Source: Neopestalotiopsis rosae
Lineage: Eukaryota > Ascomycota > Sordariomycetes > Amphisphaeriales > Sporocadaceae
Direction of reading: 5' to 3'
NCBI GenBank assembly: GCA_023078685.1
Contig: JALGAS010000002.1
Coordinates: 682,001 to 746,000, forward strand
DNA: 64,000 bases
The notes beneath the pieces were generated by a model. It saw only the letters and a list, made by a program, of their open reading frames with translations. It was not told the origin of the DNA and searched no databases. Positions 24,443 to 38,191 of this stretch are shown here, piece by piece. A program made the translations under genes and the position numbers. The first letter of the stretch is position 1. Each line of letters begins with the position of its first letter.

Positions 24443-25517
24443 GGTGTCGGTAGGTCTGTAGCACCAGACGGCGCATTCAGAGTGCTCTAGGGTCGCTTCC
24501 TCCTCCTATCTCCCCCTACCACTTCGAGCCAGCAAATGCAATCGCAATCATGCAAGGCCAGGAGCTCCGTTCCATAGCTGTTCTGTGACGAAGAGGCATG
24601 TACGGCATAGAAGGAAAGAGGTTCGTGAGTGCGCTTTTCTCCGCCTTGTCGTTTGTTGTAGTCGAGCACAGCCGAGCCTCTCTCTACATTAGCCGCAACA
24701 TTCGTCGGCAACACAGTCAATCAATATTTTAGAGAGGGATGACGCGCCTTGTTAGCTTTACTTAGCGCACATCCCTGTTGAGCTTGGGACATTTAGCGTC
24801 CGTTTTGGCGAGGCATGTACAATTACCTAAGGGGTTTGGGGTGCTTGGGTGGTCCCCATCGTAATGGAGATCGCCCGTGCATGTCCATCAGAGTGCACGT
24901 GCACTTGTGTTGATTCTGAATTGATGGGCTTTTTCTGAAGATGGAGGGACTGTCGAAGTACGTAGACACAAGATTGGTGACTGATGATCATGAATATATT
25001 TTCCAGACTTCGAAAGAAGACAAATTACATGCAAGCCATCTCAAGCTTTGTGTGGCGCATCGGGCATCATTTGTGTACAGAGTACGTACGACAAATTACA
25101 CCACCTGCCTACCGGCTAACCTACCTGATAGACAGAATGTTTTAAAGAATCTAGAGCTCTCATCTGGCGCTAAAAGTCGAGATAAGATGCATTAATTTGT
25201 ATCCAAGACCCCTGCACATGCGTCGCTACCCACCCTGCCACCACACCCCCAGAGCAACTAGTAATCGTGCAGCAGCAGGTGATGTCCCCTCCTCGACGTT
25301 TGACGTGTCGGAGCATATGAACCGCCGCCACACAGCTCCCCAAGCTCAACGGGCGACCTCCACAACGTCACAAAGCTTCCTGTTTTGTTTTCTGGCTGCC
25401 TGAAATCTAATAATTCTCACCCTCTCGTGCGCCATGTTCTCGACTTAATGTCGCTGCTCACGAAATCATCCCCGTCCCAGCTAGTTTTGCCCTTCTAGGG
25501 CTTTGTTTTTATCCAAC
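24443..25517. promoter_or_regulatory. Divergent CSF1 / DUF300 promoter region
   Basis: About 1.07 kb lies between the two divergent start codons and must serve both genes. A 14-bp perfect palindrome containing CACGTG is near the middle. Small frames on both strands match nothing known. No separate gene is supported. Confidence 0.5.
24892..24905. promoter_or_regulatory. 14-bp palindrome AGTGCACGTGCACT with E-box core
   Basis: The sequence equals its own reverse complement over 14 bases and is centred on CACGTG, the E-box bound by bHLH factors such as Pho4/Cbf1-type proteins in fungi. It lies 450 bp upstream of the CSF1 ATG and 613 bp upstream of the DUF300 ATG. Binding is inferred, not shown. 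Confidence 0.4.
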
Positions 25518-27476
25518 ATGGCTGGTGGAACTGGAGGGCGATTTCAAGTCAGTGCAACAATAGTTGCAGGCGTTGCCTCACTGGTAGCGACGCTGCTCTC
25601 AATTGTGTAAGAGATACACACTTCACCGCTGGATCATGACCTGGTTCGCATGGCAGGCGCACTTTGCTAACATTGCACTCTCGATCACAGCTCTGTATGG
25701 CTTCAACTGTATGCTGCTCCCCTCCCAGTCCCGCCTTTTGTCGCGTCACGTTGACTCCCTTGATAGTAAAAACTACCGAAAACCGCTCCTCCAGCGATAT
25801 GTCGTCCGGATCCTTTTGATGGTCCCCATCTACTCATTGTCGTCATGGATTAGTATGGTTTCAACTACTGCGGCGCAGTTCTTGGACCCTGTACGAGACA
25901 TCTATGAGGCCTTTACCATCTACACCTTCTTCCAGCTCCTCATCAACTATATGCATGGCGAGCGAGCTCTAATTATCATGACACATGGCCGCGCCCCTGT
26001 GCACCACCTCTGGCCTCTAAATCATGTCCTCCCGAAAGTCGACATATCCGATCCCTATACCTTTCTGGCAATAAAGAGAGGCATCTTGCAGTATGCTTGG
26101 CTCAAACCAATATTGGCCCTTGCTGCTATTATTATGAAGGCAACAGGTGTGTACCAGGAAGGTTATATTGGTCCGACCTCTGGTTATCTGTGGAGCGGCA
26201 TCATCTACAATATCAGTGTCACCGTCAGTCTGTACTCGCTTGGACTATTCTGGGTCTGCATGCACAACGACTTGTTGCCCTTTCGACCCGTGCCAAAGTT
26301 TCTGTGCATCAAGCTCATCATTTTCGCCTCGTACTGGCAAGGCTTCTTCCTCTCTATCCTTGTTTGGCTTGGCGCCATACCGGATGATGTTGAAGGCTAT
26401 ACCTCAGATAACTTGGCAGCAGCCATCCAGGATGCCTTGATTTGCTGCGAGATGCCTATATTTGCCGTTGCCCATTGGTACGCCTTTTCGTGGCACGACT
26501 TTGCCGACAACACCATTTCCGCTGCCAGGATGCCCGTCAAATACGCGGCACGTGATGCCTTTGGTGTGGTTGATCTGATTGAGGACTCCAAGGAGACATT
26601 CAGAGGTGACAAGTACAGCTACCGTGTCTTCGACTCCAGTGGTAAGGTCATCGCCCACGAGGATTCCAGCTCGCGTTTTGCGAGGCTCAAGCAGGGGATG
26701 CGGTATAAGCGTGGAGGAGAGGCCAAGTATTGGATTCCTCGACCAGAGGAAGTACGAGGAGAATTAAGTGCAAATACTCCACTGCTCAATTCGAATGGAG
26801 GACCGAGCGGAAGTGGCGTAACCCCAAAATACAGTGATGGTGACACTGATGAGACTACCATTGACGCCGACGACGAGGATCTTTTCAATAAGGCGCGGGA
26901 ACTGGAGTTTGGTGATTGGAATGTAAGTTGAAGGCTCAAAACTTTTGCAACGTCCCACTAACAAGCCTGGAGTACCCCGTTGTTACGGCAAACATACCCG
27001 CACGAGAGCGTTGGGTTGGACACTCGTCGATCTCTCAGAACCCGTCTGGTTCGTGGAATGCCGCACCCGATAGCCGCCCACAGGCACGCTCAAGCTCAAG
27101 CACGGACACCCTCAGCAAAACTTTGAACAAGGGAAAGGAAAAAGAGAGACGCAAGAAGGGCTCCTTTGATGTGCCATCTGCTGGTAGCCCTGCTCTTATC
27201 CCTAAACCTGCGGCTGAGGAACAAGAGGAAGCCCAGAAAAATGGACCCTTGGGCGCACCCGTGTTGTCGACTTCGGATCCGCAAATTCTCTTGGAGGAAG
27301 CCGAGGAAGAGGAGGATGACACTTTTGAAATAGGCGAGCCTACTCCTGATGAGCGTACGCCCGAGGTGGACGAGTCCAGGCAATGGCTCGAGGAAACAAA
27401 TAACCCACCCAAAGCCACAAGTCCCTTGTACAGCAGTGAAAACGAGGAGGAATTCTCGAATCCTTGGGGGAAATAG
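25518..27476 (+). CDS. Ost-alpha / TMEM184 (DUF300) membrane protein, Hfl1/LAZ1-like
   Basis: A seven-pass membrane protein family related to organic solute transporter alpha; the fission-yeast member Hfl1 sits on the vacuole and binds Atg8, and LAZ1 is the plant member. Four exons: 25518-25606, 25691-25708 (18 nt), 25767-26922 and 26973-27476, giving 588 aa. The tiny exon supplies SVWLQL, so the join reads LLSIVSVWLQLKNYRKPLLQRYVVRI, exactly the family's first-helix-to-loop pattern. Conserved features include PIYSLSSW, DPVRDIYEAFTIYTFFQLLINY and WHDFADNTISAARM. Membrane segments lie in roughly residues 15-320. The last intron has a CTAAC branch site. Exon 4 adds a 168-aa hydrophilic tail rich in Ser, Glu and Asp, likely cytosolic and disordered; the Atg8-binding region in Hfl1 is also in the C-terminal part, but I cannot assign a motif with certainty. 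Confidence 0.92.
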
Positions 27477-29337
27477 TTTGGTCTGATTTGAGCATATCTT
27501 TAGATACCCAGGGTCTGCAAAGAAACGTACTGCATATATGAAATAGCGTAACTTCAGACATCGATAGGCATTGCTAATGTGAGCGTCTGTCCATCGTCTT
27601 TCACACTCTTGCCATATGATTCTCGAGACGCGAGCAGATTCAAGGAATGACATATTACCACGGCGCTGTTTATTCAGCTCTCCACATTTCTCTAAAATTT
27701 GACAGGTACATATCAGGATCATTATTTCTCTATGACTATGAGTACGTGGAGCAGTGGCATGTGGAGATACCGTACCCCAGGTTTCCGTGCCAAGAGGCAC
27801 GACGATCATCCAGAATTTCAGAGCTACACAAGCAAGCTAAACGCAAGGGCCGGATCCGAACCGAGCCGAACCGAGATATACCAAAATCAGCTTCTATATG
27901 ATGTGAAAATCCATTGTATATAACGAAGGGCATACCAAAGAAGAATCCAACGGAATTAATTACTTCTGGATCACATTGACTTCTCAATATCATCACACGC
28001 CAAAACTGTTAACCAGAAGCATATTTGCATGATTACAACAGAGCTAATGGTACGACTGTAATAACATTTTCCGGCATCCCCGGAGCATGACGGCTGGTTG
28101 TTCGATACAAACAACACCGTCTGGAGCTCACAGTATCACGCTATCTCAGATTGGTGCCGTGCCCGAGTGTCGCGAGGCGCTTGCGGCTGAGGGTATCGGC
28201 TTTCTATTCCACTAGGCGAGGACTGGCATCAGCAGCACCAGATGATACTAATGCGTCTGATCCGATATATCAAGCAATTTATCGCTACCGCCGGCGTCCG
28301 AGTGATCTGATCTACTTGCCGAGATCCATTAGCGACGGGTACACGAGGCCTTCCATCGCCGTGGCTTGCTAGAAACGTGTTCAGAGCTACGCAAATTATG
28401 CGAAGGCACGAATGCTTCCATTGGTCTTCCGTTTTACGATACAGCGGACTCTGGAGACTTTCCGCACTACTCGAATATGAGAGCTCGTCTAAGCCATCCC
28501 GTTTCAATATGGCATAGAGTTTTGCGGACTTCTGACAAAGAATTTCATCAAGATGACTACAGGCCGGAAGCATAGTAGGTAAGAACTATATCACAGAATT
28601 GTTTCATGTCTCATGGATAAGTATCTCATGGGACAGGCTAGAAAATCAAGGTGTTACCGGTTTTCCAGCAAAATCAAACATGGTCTGTCCCCTCGGAATC
28701 TGGAGCCAATATGTTTCTTATCAATGCCCCATTCAACGGCTTGAAGAATCAAAAGTTTAGTCTAGACCACATCTGTATTCCCTAGGTAAATAGTCTTCGG
28801 AATTCAAACACATGATATTTAGTCTACCCCGGTCTTGGCAACAGTCGGCCCGGAATCAGTAGACCCAGCCAGTTGGGTCAAGACGATGAGGATATGGATC
28901 AGTGCCATAATCGGAATGCATGTTATTGGGCAATGAGCCATGATAGTGGATGGAGTTTCTGAGCCAGCTGCGGCTGTCTGGGGTTAGCGTCCACCAAGGC
29001 CGAACCGGAGCAGCGTGGAGAAAAACTTGGGGGGCCAGCAGACTTACCCCGGACGCGGAGAGCATTTGTGTGGAGAACAAGAAGAAAGATATGGTTATTT
29101 GCTCCGAATACTAGCAGTCTGGACCACTCAAAGGGGGGCAAATGGTCACATTCCGAAAAAGCAGATAAAGATATATGAAGGAGCCTGCATTGTCCCCCAG
29201 AGCAAGTCGTATGTTGACCTTACGATCCCAAAGTGTACAGACTTCCACTTTCGGCCTTGTGCAAGGGGGATCCTGTATAGGAAATACCAAGTCGACGAAA
29301 AGGGTCCATCTACACACGCAAGAAGGGGTCATTAGCC
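27477..29337. other. Intergenic stretch before MFS gene
   Basis: About 1.9 kb, AT-rich in 27.5-28.1 kb. Two short adjoining frames at 28151-28575 match nothing I recognise and lack typical codon bias. The right end should contain the MFS promoter. No gene is supported. Confidence 0.4.
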
Positions 29338-31394
29338 ATGGAGAAGGTCGAATCGGCTCAGATCGAAACCGCGGGCGAGTTCCCTGAAAAGTTGCTGGGG
29401 CAGCAACAACAACACAATCAGGGCGATATTGTGTTGATTGGAGAGAACCACGAGGTTCGAAAGATTCCAATTCCTACCGATGATCCCAATGATCCTCTCA
29501 ATTGGCCAAAATGGCGAAAGGCTGGAGTGGTTGGAACTTGCTGTTGGTTTGGTAAGTGGAATCTCTTGATGATTGAATGATACCAAATCGTATCGAAGTC
29601 ATTTTCAATTATTCTAACGTCGTTTGCAATTCTAGCCATCTTTTCGTTGCTTTCCATCAGCGGCACCGGAACCTTTATGAATACCCTCTACGCAATGTAC
29701 ATGCCGGCACATACTGCTGAAGAAATCACTGGATTGAGCACCTACCCTACCATGGTAATGGCATTTGGTACGTAACACGGAGCAGTCCACCTCGTTGCCA
29801 TGAACTAATCATGACCCGGGGTTTACAGGAAGTTTTGGTCTTTTGCCTCTTGCATTCGTCTTTGGTCGCCGTCCGATCTTTCTCTTCTCGGTCATTCTGG
29901 CGTTCATCACTGTCCTCACGGCTGGGTCAAGTCAAGGTTATGAAGGCCACTTCATAAGTCGAATCTTTCTTGGCCTGGCCACGGGAGCCACTGAATCGGT
30001 GAGCCCTTCCAAGATCCCAAAATTGTTATGGTGGAATATCCTAACTCAATTCCCCCAGCTTCTGCCATTGATAATATCCGATGCGACATTCCTCGACGAG
30101 CGCTCCTTTTACTTTGGCATCTACTGGTCGGTCCAGAACTGCGTGAGCGCGGGACTGCAGATCGGGCTCTCGTACCTCACGGCGGCCGGAACCTGGAGGT
30201 GGTACTATTGGCTCTTTGCCATCACCCTGGGCCTCTCCATCATGTTCGCCTTCTTCCTCCTGCCGGAGACGCGGTTCCAGCGGCCCGCGTCGAGCGTCAA
30301 CGGCCAGATCATCTACACGGACGAGTTCGGCACCACGCACTTCCTGAGCGACGAGGACGCCCGCGAGCGGTTCGGCGACATTGCCCAGCCCGTCAACAAC
30401 GGCAGCGTGGCCCGCAAGCGGTCTCTGATGCAGGAGCTCAAGCCCTGGAGCCCCGTGGCCGACAATGGCTTCAAGATCTGGGCCGGCGCCTACGGCAAGA
30501 TCCTCAAGAGCCTGAGCTCCCCGGGTGTCATCTTCGCCATGCTGGCCAGCTCCATCTCGCTCGGCATTGGCGTGGCCATTACCCTCATCTACAGTACCAT
30601 CCTGGAGGAGTCCTACGGGTGGTCCGCCTCGTCGGTCGGTCTGTTCAACATTGGCATCATTCCGGCGTCCTTTTTGGCCATGCTGCACTCGGGCTGGCTG
30701 GCGGACAAGATCAATGTCCGCCTGGCCGCCCGCAACGGCGGCGTTCATCGTCCCGAGCACCACTTGATCCATCTCATTGTTCCATACCTCACGGGCGCCA
30801 CCGGCATCATCGTCTTTGGAGTCTGCGCAAACGATCCTCAGGCGTATTCTGCCTGGGGTTTGGTGATCGGTAAGTTGTTTATCTTTTTTCTCCCTTTGAG
30901 ATGGAGATTGGAGTAAATGCTGATCACGTCCTCTTATGAATAGCTTGGGCCATTTATGAGTTCTCTTTCATCAACGTTCTCATCACCACGACGAGCTTTG
31001 CTGCCGAGGTCTTCCCCGAGAACCCGGGCGCCGCCATGGTGCCGGTCGTGGGAGGCAAGAACATCATTGCCTTTGGTGCTGCTTACGGTCTCATTCCCAT
31101 GCTCAACATTTACTCGTACCTCAAGGCTTTTATGATCGTAAGTATCTGTTTCATTTTCCTTCTCACTTGCCATCGAATCTCGTGTTCTCTCTCCGTGTCT
31201 TCCACGTATTTGTGGCTTGTCACTCACAGCTTTTCTTTGCCAGCTTCTCGCCATCTTTTCCGGAATTTTTGCACTCGGCATTCCGGTGTACTTCTTGAAC
31301 TCCAAGGTAAATACCCCCGTTGCTACCTGGCTATTGGGAATGTCGGACTGACGAATTTCAACAGTGGAGGAGTGCCGCTTTGAAACGCACGTAA
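29338..31394 (+). CDS. MFS transporter, DHA1-type (Hol1-like)
   Basis: A plasma-membrane secondary transporter with 12 predicted membrane spans; substrate unknown. Seven exons: 29338-29551, 29636-29767, 29829-29998, 30059-30869, 30944-31137, 31244-31306 and 31365-31394, giving 537 aa; all junctions are GT-AG and in frame. The N-terminal cytosolic segment has DPNDPLNWPKWRK (residues 49-61), a hallmark of the fungal DHA1 group that includes Hol1. The loop after TM2 has a reduced motif A, FGRRPIF (about 127-133). The central loop (about residues 245-310) is long and charged, as in this group. The C-terminus is short (NSKWRSAALKRT). Exon 4 is markedly GC-rich compared with its flanks. The gene stands alone with large gaps either side and no biosynthetic genes nearby, so a drug-efflux or polyamine/cation role is only inference. 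Confidence 0.9.
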
Positions 31395-33899
31395 CCAGCG
31401 GGAAATCGGGAAGAGAACATGAGATAGCGGGACCCATATAGGAACATATGTAGATGCTCAATGGACCATCCAACACAAATCCACCTGAAACCTTTCGCTC
31501 TTATCTACTGGTGTCTATGGGAAGGGTAGCCCGATTCTGATGCCGGCCTGTGTAAACTTCACGCACTCCACTGCAGAAAAACGAAGACAAGGTATCTGAG
31601 AACATGACTAGGTCCCGAGCTTCGGTTCGGACCCTCCTCCGCCGCCGCCATTGGTACGTACGCAGTATCTGAGGAAGACTTGGCAACACTTATCCAGGTT
31701 ATAGCGTGTTCTCCGGCTCAAGCCCAAGTCCAAGCACACCGCATATGCCACTTGCCATGTATGTAGACCGCCATGTGTGATACCGGGGATTTGGGGGGGA
31801 GAACAAGGAAATGGGGGAAACGGGTACATGCAGAGGTCGGAACACACACCACCCCATGTGTAAGGACCCAAGTACACTGACACAAATAAACAACCAGGCA
31901 GGGTCCTAGGCTCGGTGTGAAAAGAAATGGACTAATGCCAACATGGTTCTAGCGGCCCATTGGATTATCTTGCCCTTCAAGAACTACTACCTGCTACCTG
32001 ACCCAAACTCTTGGGTCCAGACTTGCTTGGCAGGCAGGGTGGATATGGACAAAGATTGTGTTGACTGGCCCTTGGATAGAAACTGTGAATGGGTGTATAT
32101 GTGTCTCCGACGTGAGCTTCCTCTCAAGGGTTGCGATACCTCGTTACATGTCTATATTTCTTATAGGTTTTCAGATCGTTTCAACCATCATAATGTGAAT
32201 GTGATGATTTACATTCGCAACGACCTGTGTAGAGGATGTATCCCTTGCCCAGTCAGTCCAATGGACGCAGTTCTTGAGATCATGCCATGGATACACCACA
32301 CCATCTTGGATAGCTAGATATGCAAATGACAAAAGCAAACAAACCTTGCCCCCATGTGTGTTTGTACTATGGTATACTACAGAATACGCGGCGCCGGGTG
32401 AAGTGGTTTGGGTGGGAAGGGAAAGCGCCAGGGTCTCCGTTCTAGAAGCCTAGATGGAAAAGTACATAGCCCTTGATGGGAGATGGACCTAACGAGCTAC
32501 CTAGTGCGGGAGCAGATCGTCAGGGACCAGGCGAATCATGGTGGGAAAGCTTACGAGGGAAAGAGATAGCTGACAGATCTTGGAGATCGTCTTGGAGGTG
32601 GCAAAAGGAAGGGTAGATCCAACGTTCCTCTGAGATTCAGATAAGATCTCTTGGGGATGCAACCAACTGAGAGACCGTCAAACACATGAAGAAAAACCGC
32701 CGAGAATAATTATCACGAACTTTTGTGTGACGTTGAATAACGGGAAAAATTCAACGAAACTCCGCAGAGGGCAGATCCATTGCGGAACAAGTCTTGTCAT
32801 GACTGACTGCCCTCTCTATTACATATAAAATGGATTACGCAAAGACGTTCCAAAATATCGCAGCGCAAGAGGAGGAGTTGCGGGTCGGCACCAAGCATTT
32901 CCAAAAGTGTGACGTCACCTATACCATTACCCTACCCACACGAATGTCTACGTACATGGTGGTAGCCCAAGCGGGGCATGGAAGGCTCGGGATCATACTG
33001 GAGGATGTCCGAAGCAAGCAACAGATGAAAATCCCCCTGCCAATTTTGTTACACGCCTGCGCTACTAGGCGAAGAACACATTGACGAAATTTTCATTGTT
33101 CCCAATTAGCGTTCTGAATGGATGAGCAGTAGTAGTATATCGTGACAGCAGACCCTTTCTTTTGCGCTGTCTTAGACATGGGGGAGCGCGATTAGGCTTA
33201 ATTCCTGGTGACCTTGCTGTCTACTACTGTAAGTATGGCAGATCATGCAATTTTGGTGAAGGGCAAGTGACCTTGTCTGTTACGCCAAGCTTTTATGGCC
33301 TGGCTTGGGGCTGATGTCCATTCCATCAAATATGCGCCTTGACCTGGGCAGCTTGGAACTCGACTGTACGAATTTCTGCAAGACGCTGCCCAGGAGCAAT
33401 CTCTTACAGGCTAGGACCTTACTCTCCGGGGTGTGTTGCTCTTGCAGGTCTTGTGTGAAGTGGAGGTTGCTGATCATGCAATCAATAGATTGGACAATTG
33501 TAATCGCTATTTCTTTTTTTTTTTTCTATTCAGATGGCTGGACCTGGGTCAGGAGTACATGCGCGCATAGTCTGCAAACTGCATATAATATACGAAGCAT
33601 TAGGGCGGATTTCCAACTAAAGGGTTCAATAAAATGCACAATAATAATAGTGAATAAAATTGTATTGCCTTTATTTCCTGTCCTTATTTTTATTTCCCGT
33701 TTTCGCATGGAGAAAATCATGGGGAACCCTAGCTGGAACATGGGAAAATATAATATTGGTACTGTGTGAGTCGTGCGATAGACGTAAGTTCAGGTGAGCG
33801 CGCACGGATGGGTAAATGCCTCGGAGAAGAAGTTTGAATGAGTGAATTGACACGAGGACTGTGACGGAATGTACCTACCTACCCATGTTGTTCCTAGGT

Positions 33900-33914
33900 A
33901 AAAAAAAAAAAAAA
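33900..33914. repeat. Poly(A) run, 15 nt
   Basis: A simple homopolymer in intergenic DNA. It is not followed by any mobile-element remnant that I can see. Confidence 0.8.
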
Positions 33915-36040
33915 GGCGATCAGGAACCTAACCTAGGTCGTGAGCTGTGAACAGTATCCAGCAGCCAGATACCAACAAAAATCCATTCAGTGGTAAAAAC
34001 TCAGACCGCCGGTTGTTCCAACGCAAAGTACAAAGTAAACAAGCAAGCATTGGGAGGAGAAAATACGTGACGCTCAGGTTGTATCGGCACCAGGTGCCCT
34101 AGCATGCCTAGGTGAATTTGGGTACTGGGCCTGCTGGCGAGAGATCTCGAACACTGAAGAACGATCAATTTCATGGGCCGATGACAGAGACATGGGGCGC
34201 TGGGGTGGTCGAAAGTGTTCTGGATCGTCGATTAAGCAGCTAATCGTCGATTGCTGCCGGCAGCGGAACCAAGCCTTGGGTCCCAAGCGCAGCGCCCGTT
34301 TAGTGATCTTGCGGCGCTTGTCTCTCTGGCCCAGCGACTCATCCCTGCTGCTTGGATATATCTAGTGCTATGATGTCATGGCGACGACCGCGCTCTGAGT
34401 GGTTCAACTGCTGGTTTTCTGGGATTCGAGCCAATCAGCAAGCGAAAAAAAACCTGTCCCAATCTCGTTCCAGTGATACCCCTCACTAACGAGCCCAGGT
34501 CCCGCCGTGGAACCAGACCGCGGGGAGTTGATGGTTGAGCTAAAAGTACATCCTACCTTAGTACGACAGGTATCAATGGCTAACTAAGGATGTATGGCAT
34601 TGCGCCGAAAGCAGAGAAACACCAACTCGCACCCGTGGTCAACATCGTGGCATTTTCGCGGTTCGGCTGGCCCAATCGGGAAGAAGCAGTGTGTGTTGTA
34701 TGGACAGGACGGCACAATACTTGCAGTACTCGCAACCATGGATGCGCAAGGATTCGCGCATGTCAGGGACGGAGCGGGACCTCGTGCTGCTTGCTGCTTG
34801 CTTGCTGCTACTGCTGCTGCTCACCATGTACGGAGTATGGCAGGCAGGCATAGTGGGCTGGAGCGAGTCAACCAGTTCATGGACCTTCCAGTCCCAGGGT
34901 CCACGACATCGGATAGTACAATCCAGTTATTGAAATTCCATATCTTACAGAAACCTGCTTTCGCCTGTCGAGTTTCCCATCTCTTCTCTCTCTTTGCCCT
35001 GACTGATCTGTGCTAACAATTTTTTTTATTCTTTACCTCTTAACCCTCCCCCTCGTCCTTCGCTCGTGCCAGTCCCAGGAAGAGCTCTCTGCCTCTCCTT
35101 GACCGATCAATAGCCTCAACTATCCCTTGAGCTTGTTCGACTACGTCGCGCGACCATCTAACCTCTCTCCAACGCTTACACTTCCTCTGGGTCACTTGGC
35201 TTGATCCATATACAGAAGAAGAGGACGACACTGAGCTTTAAGCATTGCGACTCTCCAGCGACGTTGACTGGTAGCATACATTCGAGACGATCTGCACTTG
35301 ATACCCAAACGGCTAGGCAAAAAAGAAGATCTACATTGCCGCCTATACCAAACTCATCACGGAGACTATCGGTCAAGCATCTCTCTCCCTCAGTTGCTAC
35401 CGTGATTGCGCGCCTGTCGGCCTACAATATTCCCAGAGCCTCGTTCTCTGTCTCACTGGTCAGTGAACTTCCTAGCTGAAGATGGTACCTTTTGCACATG
35501 ATTCCCATTGCGACATGACACTTGCGAAAGGGCAAGTGTCCCTCGGCTTGCATATAATATTGTCTGCGGATATATGTATGGCACATATATAGATTGTCAG
35601 CTCAGCTCAACCAAGCCAAGCGTTGGGTTTCCATGCCTCTGATTGGCCGCTTGTATACTTCCTGGCCCCGTCGCGGGAGATGTCACTACGGAATACCATA
35701 GAGATGCCATTCTGGCCTGCAAAGGACCCTTGCTGTTGCGGAGTGCATGCTAAACATCGAATTCTGAATCGCAGAAACTTGTGCGCACGCCACCAAAGGA
35801 CAAGCTTCCGCTGTTTTTTGGTTTTCGGTTTTCCTGACGGGAAGCTGTGATTCAGCTGTCTAGTCTTTGGCGCAAATCACATTCACATCGCCCCCCGAAC
35901 CGTTTTGGCACGAGTCAAACAACTCAGTCAGCCGGAATTCACATCAATCAAGTGCAGTACACATCAGAAATCCTCGCTCGATCCGAAGCTAGAATATTTC
36001 TGAGCGAAAGAAAGAAAAAAGACTACTCGGCCTTTTTCTC

Positions 36041-36056
36041 TTTTTTTTTTTTTTTT
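36041..36056. repeat. Poly(T) run, 16 nt, in HOG1 upstream region
   Basis: A T-tract about 600 bp upstream of the HOG1 ATG, flanked by purine-rich GAAA runs. Such dA:dT tracts often keep promoters nucleosome-poor in fungi, so it may mark the HOG1 promoter; this is inference. Confidence 0.6.
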
Positions 36057-36654
36057 GGGTGGCCTTTCAACTTTTTTCATACCCCTCCTCTTCCTCTAAA
36101 ATACAGGAAGGAAAGAAAGAAAGAAAAAAACCGGTTCAGGACCTGACGTTTGGTTGCCCACTGCCACGTCCCACCTCCACAGCAAGCATATTACCTACTC
36201 ACAGTAACCTAGCACCAAGCACCACCTGCCTAGGTACTCTCAGGCATCGCTGGGCCGCTAACCACAAAACCACCCGGCATCCACCTGTCCGGAAACGTTT
36301 GCTCCTGCGATCGCGATCCCCAGCAACTAGGCGCAGTCTTTTGCGTGGAAGAACCTTATCCAGAGCCCCGACTCTGCAAATCCTGTTTCGCCTTTCACTT
36401 TCCCATCATCTTGTTCATTTCCCCATCCCTACCAATCAATCATCCAGGGGAAAGCACAACTACACCGACCCGACCGAACGAGCGATTTCGTTGCATCTTG
36501 TCAACTACATCAACTCGTCTCGCAGCTGCGTTTCTACCCCGCTCCTGCATATTAAACCAACCGCTCTCTGCTCTCCTATCGCGTTCTACCGCCCGCGACA
36601 AAAACAACTAAGTCAGCCGCCTTTGCCGCACCGGTTTCCATTTTCACAGTCACC

Positions 36655-38191
<1,537 letters not shown>

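Larger units (their letters stand above)
31395..36654. other. 5.2-kb gene-poor region ending in the HOG1 leader
   Basis: No frame here resembles a known protein. It contains homopolymer runs (15 A at 33900, 16 T at 36041), GAAA-type purine runs at 36008-36030 and 36108-36129, and a CCAAT box at 34430. The final 600 bp is C/T-rich with no in-frame ATG-started gene and looks like the HOG1 promoter and 5' UTR. A 124-aa ATG frame with eight Cys at 31943-32317 is the only weak coding candidate. Confidence 0.45.

Noticed and set aside
28151..28575. Adjoining short frames that might be a degraded gene
   Set aside because: No motif or homology pattern on either strand, and no splice structure that joins them convincingly.
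28781..34111. Repeated CCTAGG palindromes in intergenic DNA, considered as a regulatory family
   Set aside because: About a dozen were noticed over the window, near the number expected by chance for a six-base word at this base composition.
34421..34445. GGGATTCGAGCC, also B-box-like
   Set aside because: The T-stem does not pair and no A-box lies at the proper distance. It overlaps a CCAAT box instead.
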